From JAVKSM01 sp039583705 (GTDB lineage: Bacteria > Actinomycetota > Actinomycetes > Mycobacteriales > Pseudonocardiaceae), in NCBI GenBank assembly GCA_039583705.1, contig JAVKSM010000067.1, positions 1 to 17,135 of the forward strand: a stretch of DNA of 17,135 nt, in the 5' to 3' direction. Shown one piece after another: positions 11,389-17,135 of the stretch; position 1 is the first letter of the stretch, and each line of letters starts with the position of its first letter. The notes beneath the pieces are model-generated. The model was given only the letters and a program-made list of their open reading frames with translations. It did not search any database and was not told where the DNA came from. A program made the position numbers and the translations under genes.

Positions 11389-12762
11389 ATGGTGTCGCGG
11401 CGGAAGCGCTTCGCGCAGCGCCGGAAGGCAGTTGGACTGAGTCAAGAGGCGTTGGCGGACCGACTGGGCGTCGAGCGGTCGACGGTCATACGTTGGGAAA
11501 GTGGAGAAACCGAACCCCAACCGTGGATTCGCCCGAAAATAATGACAGAACTCCACGTTTCGCTGGAACAGCTCGACGAGTTACTTGCCGAAGCGGACCG
11601 TAAGCTAACGGTAGCCGCCGGGCGCTGCGACGCCCTGCGCGCGCACGTACCCCAGCCCGAGAATCCTGCGCTCCCCAATTGTCAGAGCCTCTCGATCGCC
11701 TGCCACACCTCGCTCGACCTTCCAGGGATTATTGATGACATGAATCGCCGCGAATTTCTGCGTCTCGTGACTATGGCCGGTACGCTGGTGACGATCGGCT
11801 CTACCGAGAGCCAGCTCGACGGGGACCACATGGGCTACTTCTCCGATCGGACGGCCCGCCTCGATCTGGGAGTTGCGGACGAGTACGCGGCAGTAAACGC
11901 ATATCTTTGGCGTCTCTTTGGTTCGTCCATGCCCAAGGCTAACACGTTACCGTTGGTCCGAAAGCAGCTTGACGTTTTGAACAACAGCTTCCGGCTGCCA
12001 CATGGGCCAAGCATTCACGAGCGTCTGTGCACACTCGTCGCTGACCTCTTCCAACTGGCCGGAGAAATCTTCTTCGACAGTAATCTGTACGTTGACGCGG
12101 CCCAGTGCTACGCCCTGGCTTGCACTGCCAGCAAGGAGGCCGAGGATTTCGACCTCTGGGCGTGCGCCATGACCAGACACGCCTTCACCGCGATCTACGA
12201 ACGAGAGTTCAACAAGGCAGCACCGATGCTTGAGCTGGCCGCCCGGCTCGCCCAGAAGGGAGATCCCGCGCTCTCGACAAAGCATTGGGTCCATGTCGTC
12301 AGCGCGCAGGCGTTCGCCGGCCTGGGCGAGCGAGATCTCTGTATGCGCGCCCTGGACCTGGCGACGGAGGTCCGTCACCTGAACGGCCAGGTTCACAACG
12401 GAGGTTGGTTACGGTTTGACGACTCCCGCCTCGCTGAGGAGCGCGGCGCCTGTTATGTCGAACTGGGCAGGCCTGACCTTGCCGAGGCGGCCCTCATCGA
12501 CGCCCTGAGTCAGGACCTGTCCGTCCGCCGCCGCAGCGGCGTGCTCATCGACCTCGCGACAATCGGGGCGCAACGGCGTGATGTCGGATATCTCGTGACG
12601 TACGCTGAGGCCGCGCTGGAAATGGCACGGCAGATGCGGTCAGGGGTCATCAGCCGAAGGCTGTCAAGGTTACAGACTCACCTTGCGCCGTTCCTGGGCG
12701 AAGGTCGGGTGTCTGATCTCAACAGGCAGATCGCAATCCTGTCTGGTCGAAGTAATTCGTAA
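11389..12762 (+). CDS. XRE-family HTH regulator with helical-repeat (TPR-like) domain
   Basis: 457 aa. Residues about 5-62 form a Cro/C1-type helix-turn-helix (RRKAVGLSQEALADRLGVER followed by STVIRWESGETEPQ). The middle holds MNRREFLRLVTMAGTLVTIG (118-137), a twin-arginine-like hydrophobic segment often present in this actinobacterial family. Residues about 160-450 are an all-helical region with TPR character (ALACTASKEAEDFDLWACAM, YVELGRPDLAEAALIDALSQ). Such proteins are regulators that sense a peptide or metabolite through the repeats. The ATG at 11389 has a strong AGGAGG site 5 nt upstream. Divergent orientation to the graspetide operon suggests it controls that operon. Its codons are visibly less GC-biased than the flanking housekeeping genes (for example GTTTTGAACAAC near 11973), consistent with a different origin. 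DNA target and ligand are unknown. Confidence 0.85.
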   Translation: MVSRRKRFAQRRKAVGLSQEALADRLGVERSTVIRWESGETEPQPWIRPKIMTELHVSLEQLDELLAEADRKLTVAAGRCDALRAHVPQPENPALPNCQSLSIACHTSLDLPGIIDDMNRREFLRLVTMAGTLVTIGSTESQLDGDHMGYFSDRTARLDLGVADEYAAVNAYLWRLFGSSMPKANTLPLVRKQLDVLNNSFRLPHGPSIHERLCTLVADLFQLAGEIFFDSNLYVDAAQCYALACTASKEAEDFDLWACAMTRHAFTAIYEREFNKAAPMLELAARLAQKGDPALSTKHWVHVVSAQAFAGLGERDLCMRALDLATEVRHLNGQVHNGGWLRFDDSRLAEERGACYVELGRPDLAEAALIDALSQDLSVRRRSGVLIDLATIGAQRRDVGYLVTYAEAALEMARQMRSGVISRRLSRLQTHLAPFLGEGRVSDLNRQIAILSGRSNS

Positions 12763-12767
12763 CGGGG

Positions 12768-13154
12768 ATGACGAGGAGGGCAGCTTTGCGCACCGAAGGC
12801 GGAAGGGTCTTTCGCGAGGCGTGGATAGCCGGAGTGAGGAGGCACTACCCGGGTGAGCCCAAGCCCGGCTACGTCGCGCCGTGGGAGGAGACCCCCGACT
12901 GGGAACGCGACAGCGCGGCGTCCGTGCACGATCAGGTGTGTGCCTTCATAGCGGCCACCGACGGGCGAACGGCCAGGCTCAGCCGAAGCCAGAAGGGTCG
13001 TTTCATCGCCCTCTGTTGGCTCGGTCAGGTCCTCAAGCACTTTCCGGACCCCAAGCCAGGCTACGTCGCCGACTGGGACGACCTTCCCCGATGGCAGCAG
13101 GAGACCGACGCGGACATCTTCGAACGCATCGAGCAGGAGGTCATCTCCACTTGA
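12768..13154 (+). CDS. Small duplicated protein of unknown function (PKPGYVA repeats)
   Basis: 128 aa, hydrophilic, no signal peptide or membrane segment. It contains an internal duplication: residues 26-60 (HYPGEPKPGYVAPWEETPDW...) and 91-125 (HFPDPKPGYVADWDDLPRW...). The copies share PKPGYVAxW, then PxW five residues later, then an acidic helix. The linker has RLSRSQKGRFIALCW. I recognise this pattern as a conserved hypothetical in actinomycetes near XRE regulators, with no known function. It follows the regulator by 5 nt, so the two are one transcript. The start is uncertain: ATG at 12768 sits almost on the upstream stop with a poor ribosome site, while an in-frame TTG at 12786 has GAGGAGGG 5 nt before it and would give 122 aa. 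The 3' end overlaps the convergent redoxin gene by 14 bp. Confidence 0.8.
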   Translation: MTRRAALRTEGGRVFREAWIAGVRRHYPGEPKPGYVAPWEETPDWERDSAASVHDQVCAFIAATDGRTARLSRSQKGRFIALCWLGQVLKHFPDPKPGYVADWDDLPRWQQETDADIFERIEQEVIST

Positions 13155-13692
13155 TGCTGCAGCCCAGCGACGGCCGCTGGTCGGGGTCCACGGGGCGTCC
13201 GGCCAGCACCGCGTCCACGGCGGCGCGGACCGCGGCGGTCGTCACCGGGCGGTCGCTGCCGGGCCGGGCGTCGTCGAGCTCGCCGCGGTAGACCAGCAGC
13301 CGGTCCCCGTCGAAGACATAGGTGTCCGGCGTGCACGCCGCCCGGTAGGCCCGGGCCACGTCCTGGCTCTCGTCGTAGAGGTACGGGAAGCTCCAACCGT
13401 GCCGGGCGGCCTCGGCGGCCATCGGTCCCGGCCCGTCCTGCGGGTAGGTCGCCACGTCGTTGCTCGAGATCCCGACCATCGCCACCCCCCGCTCGGCCAG
13501 GTCGCGGCCCAGCGCGGCGAGCCCGGCCGCGACGTGCTGTACGTACGGGCAGTGGTTGGCCAGGAACGCGACGACCAAGGCCGGCGCGTCGGCGAAATCG
13601 CTCAACGTCACGACCCGCCCCGATACCGTGTCGGGCAGGGTGAACCCGGGAGCCGGGGTGCGCAACGGCAACATGGTCGATTCGGTGGCCAC
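13141..13692 (-). CDS. Thioredoxin-fold redoxin (AhpC/TSA-like)
   Basis: A 183-aa thioredoxin-fold protein resembling peroxiredoxin-like/TlpA-type redoxins. Motifs: PAPGFTLPD near the N-terminus, VAFLANHCPYVQHV with C48 as the likely active cysteine, VGISSND, YLYDESQDVARAYRAACTPD with C120 in the CTPD loop near the cis-Pro, TYVFDGDRLLVYRGELDDAR, and the family's C-terminal PSLGCSIKWR with C178. There is no export signal, so it is probably cytoplasmic and acts in thiol or peroxide chemistry. The start is taken as GTG at 13692 with AGGA 8 nt upstream; ATG at 13674 would shorten it by six residues. Partner and substrate are not evident. Confidence 0.85.
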   Translation of the reverse strand: MATESTMLPLRTPAPGFTLPDTVSGRVVTLSDFADAPALVVAFLANHCPYVQHVAAGLAALGRDLAERGVAMVGISSNDVATYPQDGPGPMAAEAARHGWSFPYLYDESQDVARAYRAACTPDTYVFDGDRLLVYRGELDDARPGSDRPVTTAAVRAAVDAVLAGRPVDPDQRPSLGCSIKWR

Positions 13693-13826
13693 CGCGCCAT
13701 CCTGCCGCAGTCAGCCGGTGTGCCGGATCCCCTGTCGGGGACTCAGGTCCTCACGGCGCGCCGAGCGGCTCAGCATGAGATCCTGGGCGGGGTGTTCCGC
13801 TGCGGCGGCCCAGCGGTGCCCGTGGC

Positions 13827-13871
13827 ACGCATGTGACACGCCAGGTGGCACGCATGCGACACGCATGCGAC
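13827..13871. repeat. Three copies of an 11-bp motif (ACGCATGYGAC)
   Basis: ACGCATGTGAC at 13827-13837 and ACGCATGCGAC at 13850-13860 and 13861-13871, the last two directly adjacent. Each perfect copy contains the palindrome CGCATGCG. The array lies in the divergent gap between the redoxin gene (13692) and the DUF488 gene (13930), 60-100 bp before the latter, where a promoter or operator would be. Spacings are 23 and 11 bp, about two turns and one turn of the helix. Confidence 0.75.
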
Positions 13872-13929
13872 GCGTATGGGAAACGCCCGCCCTCGAAGAG
13901 GCACGAAAGAGGCACCGGAGGTGGTGACG

Positions 13930-14295
13930 ATGACTGCGCCGCGGGTGCGGGTGCGCAGGGTCTACGACGAGCCGTGCGGGGAGGACGGGAGACGCGTGCT
14001 CGTAGACCGGATCTGGCCGCGCGGGCTGCGCAAGGAGGCGGCGCGGCTCGACGACTGGGTCAAGGAGGTCGCGCCCTCCGGCGAGCTCCGAAAATGGTAT
14101 GCCCACGACCCCGCGAAGTTCACCCAGTTCCGCCGCCGTTACCGCGACGAGCTCGACGCCCCGGCCGCCCGCGAGGCACTCGCGGAGTTGCGCGCGCTCG
14201 CGGCCCGAGCGCCGCTGACCCTGCTCACCGCGACCAGGGACGTGCAGCACAGCCAGGCCGCCGTGCTCGCCGAGCTGCTGGCGGACTCCTGCTGA
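13930..14295 (+). CDS. DUF488 family protein (YeaO-like)
   Basis: 121 aa matching DUF488 proteins over nearly full length: VRRVYDEPCGEDGRRVLVDR and IWPRGLRKEAARLDDWVKEV, then the AP-SGELRKWYAHDPAKFTQF segment and a C-terminal LTLLTATRDVQHSQAAVL. The pattern of conserved Asp, Arg and Trp suggests an enzyme or ligand-binding role, but the biochemical function of the family is not established; members often sit near stress genes. The ATG at 13930 is supported by GGAGG with 8 nt spacing; an 18-codon longer frame exists but does not look conserved. It ends 21 bp before the end of the convergent lipoprotein gene, with no obvious terminator between them. Confidence 0.9.
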   Translation: MTAPRVRVRRVYDEPCGEDGRRVLVDRIWPRGLRKEAARLDDWVKEVAPSGELRKWYAHDPAKFTQFRRRYRDELDAPAAREALAELRALAARAPLTLLTATRDVQHSQAAVLAELLADSC

Positions 14296-14316
14296 GAGCG
14301 GAGCCGACGACGTGCG

Positions 14317-15693
14317 CTACGCCCCGTCGACGGCGACCACGCCGGTGGTGGTGCCGACGTAGGCGCGGTCGCCGGACAGCGAGGGCGAGGCGAAGTTCGG
14401 TACGTCCCCCACGTCGACCTGGGCCAGGGGCGCGCCGGTGTGCGGGTCCAGGGCATAGAGCACGCCGCGGTCGGTGTCCACCACCCACACCGCACCGCCG
14501 CCCACCGTCGGGGAGCCGTTCGTGGCCACCGCGGCCTGCCACAACACCCGCAGGCCGGTCCCGTCCACCGCGACCGCCCGCAGCCGATCGGCGCACGGCA
14601 CGTAGACGGTCTGCCCGTCGACCGCCGGACCCCCGAACGCACGGCACACCTGGCCGTCGGCGACCTGGCCGCCCACCCCGCCCAGCCGGGCGGCGTCGAG
14701 CAGGTAGCCGGTGCCGCTCTTGCCGACGGTGAGTACCTGGCCGCCCACCACCGCGGGGCTCATCGACCCGAGGTCGAGGTCGTTGTCGTTGTCCGCCGCC
14801 CAGCCCGTCGGAGCGAACCGGTCGGCCACCGCCAGGTCCGGCGTGAGCGCGAGCACCGAGTCGCTGCCGTCGTAGTACGACGTGGACGCCCCGTTGCCGA
14901 TCGCGTAGTACAGCCGCCCGCCGTGGACCACCGCGCCGCCGGGTGCCCACATGCCACCCTCCCGGCTGGTGGGGACGGCGTAGCTGCGCAGCGGCCCGAG
15001 ACCGCTGGTGGGCGCGGCCACCACGGAGCCGATGTAGTCGCCACAGTCCCCGAACAGGCCGCCGTAGGCGACGTAGACGACGCCGTCGAGCACGGTGAGC
15101 GCCGCCCGCTGCTGGTGTGCGATCTCGGCGCCTTTCGGTGGCGGCAGCGGGCGGCGCAGCACCACCGCGCCGTTGGCCAGGTCCACCCCGGCCAGCTCGT
15201 GGTGCCCGCCGGTCGTCTCGGCGACGACGAAGACGAGCCCGGTGGCCGCGTCGTAGGCGGCGGTTCCGGTGATCCCCAGCGGGTCGATGTCGCCGCAGGG
15301 CAGCGCCGAGCCCGGCTCCGGCGTCCCCAGGTGCGCCGACCACAGCACGTGCCCGTCGCCGGCGGCCAACCCGTACACGGTGTCGTTCTCGGTGGCCGCG
15401 ACCACCGTCGAACCGATCACGAGCGGCTGGCCGAACACCGCGCCGTCCAGTTTGGCCTCCCACGCCCAGCTCAGCCGGCCCACCGGGGCCAGCCTGGGCG
15501 CGACCCCGGTGCGGGCGTTGTCGTGGTGGTAGGTCGGCCAGTCGGCGGGACGCACCGGGGCCGGCGGGGCGGACTGTGACCGGGAGGCGCTGGAGGGCGG
15601 TGGCGCCGGGGCCGGCCCGCCACCGCCACCGCCACCGCTGCAGCCGACGGCCACCAGCGCGAGGAGGGCGACGAGGAACCCCGCCCGCCTCAT
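14317..15693 (-). CDS. PQQ-type beta-propeller lipoprotein
   Basis: 458 aa. It starts with a lipoprotein signal peptide (MRRAGFLVALLALVAVGC; lipid-modified C18), followed by a Gly run and a Pro/Ala/Ser-rich linker to about residue 45, placing the domain outside the membrane. The rest is a PQQ-like eight-bladed propeller: DWPTYHHDNARTGVAP at its start and repeated blade motifs such as PLVIGSTVVAATENDTVYGL, GDGHVLWSAHLGTPEPG, TDRGVLYALDPHTGAPLAQV and DRAYVGTTTGVVAVDG. Such domains act as binding scaffolds or quinoprotein dehydrogenases; cofactor ligands were not identified, so an enzymatic role is not claimed. Its ATG (15693) overlaps the stop of the upstream mannosyltransferase as ATGA, so translation is probably coupled and a role at the cell envelope is likely. 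Confidence 0.88.
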   Translation of the reverse strand: MRRAGFLVALLALVAVGCSGGGGGGGPAPAPPPSSASRSQSAPPAPVRPADWPTYHHDNARTGVAPRLAPVGRLSWAWEAKLDGAVFGQPLVIGSTVVAATENDTVYGLAAGDGHVLWSAHLGTPEPGSALPCGDIDPLGITGTAAYDAATGLVFVVAETTGGHHELAGVDLANGAVVLRRPLPPPKGAEIAHQQRAALTVLDGVVYVAYGGLFGDCGDYIGSVVAAPTSGLGPLRSYAVPTSREGGMWAPGGAVVHGGRLYYAIGNGASTSYYDGSDSVLALTPDLAVADRFAPTGWAADNDNDLDLGSMSPAVVGGQVLTVGKSGTGYLLDAARLGGVGGQVADGQVCRAFGGPAVDGQTVYVPCADRLRAVAVDGTGLRVLWQAAVATNGSPTVGGGAVWVVDTDRGVLYALDPHTGAPLAQVDVGDVPNFASPSLSGDRAYVGTTTGVVAVDGA

Positions 15694-17135
15694 GCCGGCC
15701 GTCCCGCGACGAACCGGGCGCGCCACAGCGCTATCCCTACCACGACGGCGAGCGCGACGAGCGCCGCCGCCCCGGCCATCGGCGGCTCGTAGGGGCGGAA
15801 CCCGAAGTCCGCGCCGGTCGGTTCCGGCACGAACACCATCACCACCGACGCGGCGACGGCCAGGTGCCGCACCACGGGCCGGCAGCGGGACGCGGCCAGC
15901 GGCACCAGCGCCCACAGCAGGTACCAGGAGTACTCCGACGGGCTGCCCAGCACGACGGCTCCAAACCCCAGGCCCAGTCCCGTCACCGGGTCGAGCCGGC
16001 CGCGCCAGGTGCGGTGCAGCAGCAGCAGGCACACCGCTCCCGCGACGAGCAGCCCGAAGCTGCGAGCCAGCGCCACCACGGCGTCGGCGTGGTCGCCCAG
16101 CCCGGCGACGATGCCGATCCCGGCACCGACGAAGCCGAGTGCGGTGGGCGGCGACCACATGCTGCGGACCAGGCCCGGCGTGCCCAGCGTGGCGATCCAG
16201 GCGAAGCCGAGCCCGCTGCCCAGGCTCACCACGGCGGTCACCGCGACGGCGATCCCCCCGACCGCGGCGGCGGCCCCGAGTGCCTTCCGGACCGGCGCCG
16301 CGGCGGGCGCCCGCCCACCCGAGGGCGCCCGACCACCCCACCGCCGGGCGAGCCCCGCGGCGAGGAAGCCCAGCGCGAGCACCGCCGGGAGCTTGACCAT
16401 GGCCGCCAGCGCCACCAGTACCGTCCCGGCGACCCACCGCCACGCCCGCTCGGTGCGCGACAGCGCGAGCTCCATCCCGGCGAGCATCAGAGCAATCATG
16501 ATCGCTTCGTTGTGCACGCTGCTGACCAGGTCGAACAGCACCAACGGGTTGAGGGCGCCGAGCCAGAGCGCGGCGAGGACGTCCACCCCGCAGCGGCGGG
16601 CCAGCCGCGGCAGCAGCACGACGATCAGTGCGACGGCGGCGAGCACCAGCACGCGCTGCAGCAGGACCCCGAGCACGACGTCGTCGCCCGCCACCGCGGT
16701 GACGGCCCGCCCGAGCGTGAGGAAGGCCGGCCCGTACGGCGCCGGCGTGTTGCGCCAGATCGTCGGGATGCTCGCGGTGAGCGGGTCGTCGATGCCGAGG
16801 GCCTGGACCGGGCCGAGGACGTAGGGGTTGAGGCCGCGGGAGGCCATGGCGGATTGCGCGAGGTAGCTGTAGACGTCCTTGCTGAAGATCGGCGGCGCGA
16901 GCGCGAGCGGCGCGGCCCAGGTCAGGAGGATCCGGACCAGCGCGGATCGCGACGGTGCCGCGGAGCCGCTCCGCAGCCGCTCCCGTCCCAGCCAGCCCAG
17001 CCCCAGCCAGGCCAGCACCACCAGCCCCATGCCGAGGTAGACCACGGCCAGCGAGACCGTGGGCATGCGGGCCGGCAGCCCGAGCAGCCGCTGCCCGTCG
17101 ACCGGGTTCAGCGCCGGCGCCGGAGCGGCGCCGGC
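15690..17135 (-). CDS. MptB-like alpha-(1,6)-mannosyltransferase (5' end outside window)
   Basis: At least 481 residues of a polytopic GT-C glycosyltransferase. The frame is open to the last base of the window, so the N-terminus is missing; the ATG at 17066 is probably internal because in-frame codons upstream (NPVDGQRLLGLPAR) continue naturally. Features: many hydrophobic helices, FSKDVYSYLAQSAMASRGLN, which carries the GT-C catalytic Asp in the first large loop, NTPAPYGPAFLTL, SSVHNEAIMIALMLAG, and SPSEYSWYLLWALVPLAA. This pattern fits polyprenol-phosphomannose-dependent alpha-1,6-mannosyltransferases (MptB type) that extend the mannan core of lipomannan/lipoarabinomannan at the outer face of the membrane. 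A low-complexity Gly/Ala/Pro/Arg loop lies near residue 245 counted from the 17066 ATG. It is followed by the PQQ lipoprotein through an ATGA overlap. Confidence 0.85.
   Translation of the reverse strand, partial: AGAAPAPALNPVDGQRLLGLPARMPTVSLAVVYLGMGLVVLAWLGLGWLGRERLRSGSAAPSRSALVRILLTWAAPLALAPPIFSKDVYSYLAQSAMASRGLNPYVLGPVQALGIDDPLTASIPTIWRNTPAPYGPAFLTLGRAVTAVAGDDVVLGVLLQRVLVLAAVALIVVLLPRLARRCGVDVLAALWLGALNPLVLFDLVSSVHNEAIMIALMLAGMELALSRTERAWRWVAGTVLVALAAMVKLPAVLALGFLAAGLARRWGGRAPSGGRAPAAAPVRKALGAAAAVGGIAVAVTAVVSLGSGLGFAWIATLGTPGLVRSMWSPPTALGFVGAGIGIVAGLGDHADAVVALARSFGLLVAGAVCLLLLHRTWRGRLDPVTGLGLGFGAVVLGSPSEYSWYLLWALVPLAASRCRPVVRHLAVAASVVMVFVPEPTGADFGFRPYEPPMAGAAALVALAVVVGIALWRARFVAGRPA

Noticed and set aside
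13711..13930. Possible minus-strand small protein (ending ARREDLSPRQGIRHTG) in the redoxin/DUF488 gap
   Set aside because: The frame is continuous with the antisense of the DUF488 gene and has no ribosome site or known motif.
14296..14316. Terminator between the convergent DUF488 and lipoprotein genes
   Set aside because: The 21-bp gap contains no stem-loop of useful length; the same holds for the 2-bp gap at 8678-8679.
14317..16443. A 708-aa minus-strand open frame running through both the lipoprotein and half of the mannosyltransferase region
   Set aside because: Only residues after MRRAGFLVALL (15693) look like protein; the upstream part is the shifted frame of the mannosyltransferase gene, rich in Arg and Gly.

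Overview
The window is high-GC actinobacterial DNA, most likely from the Pseudonocardiales or a near relative. Evidence: strong GC bias at third codon positions, frequent GTG starts, tRNAs without an encoded CCA, an MptB-type polyprenol-phosphomannose mannosyltransferase, a DUF574-type SAM methyltransferase, an actinobacterial tyrosine integrase and a graspetide cluster of the SAV_5884 type. Genus is not determinable from this sequence alone.

Layout. (1) 1-2721 is an integration hotspot. It holds the 3' end of a DUF574 methyltransferase; an 820-bp gene graveyard with a frameshifted serine-recombinase tail, a J-domain head and a probable creatininase tail; an apparently intact tyrosine integrase; and the tandem tRNA-Arg(ACG) and tRNA-Ser(GCT) genes. 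(2) 2877-7493, minus strand: a DLH-fold protein that has lost its catalytic triad, an acetoacetyl-CoA synthetase carrying an in-frame minisatellite, and an MprF/LysX-like membrane aminoacyltransferase. (3) 7494-7606: a short divergent region with two perfect inverted repeats, one with the pat start codon in its loop; then pat (aromatic/histidinol-phosphate-type aminotransferase) on the plus strand.

(4) 8680-13154 is the most interesting part: a RiPP (graspetide) locus. On the minus strand a 124-aa precursor with the RPWGLRRM leader motif, an ATP-grasp ligase and a PIMT-like methyltransferase are joined by two consecutive GTGA stop/start overlaps. Divergent from them lie an XRE/tetratricopeptide-type regulator and a small internally duplicated protein of unknown function. 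The expected chemistry, by analogy with fuscimiditide-type graspetides, is that the ATP-grasp enzyme makes side-chain ester or amide links in the C-terminal core, then the PIMT methylates an Asp, which can close to an aspartimide. The core holds a single Asp-Gly pair. The locus fits tightly between the convergent housekeeping genes pat (2-bp gap) and a redoxin gene (14-bp overlap).

(5) 13141-17135: a redoxin (minus), a DUF488 protein (plus) preceded by short direct repeats, and a minus-strand pair encoding an MptB-like mannosyltransferase (5' end outside the window) coupled by an ATGA overlap to a PQQ-propeller lipoprotein.
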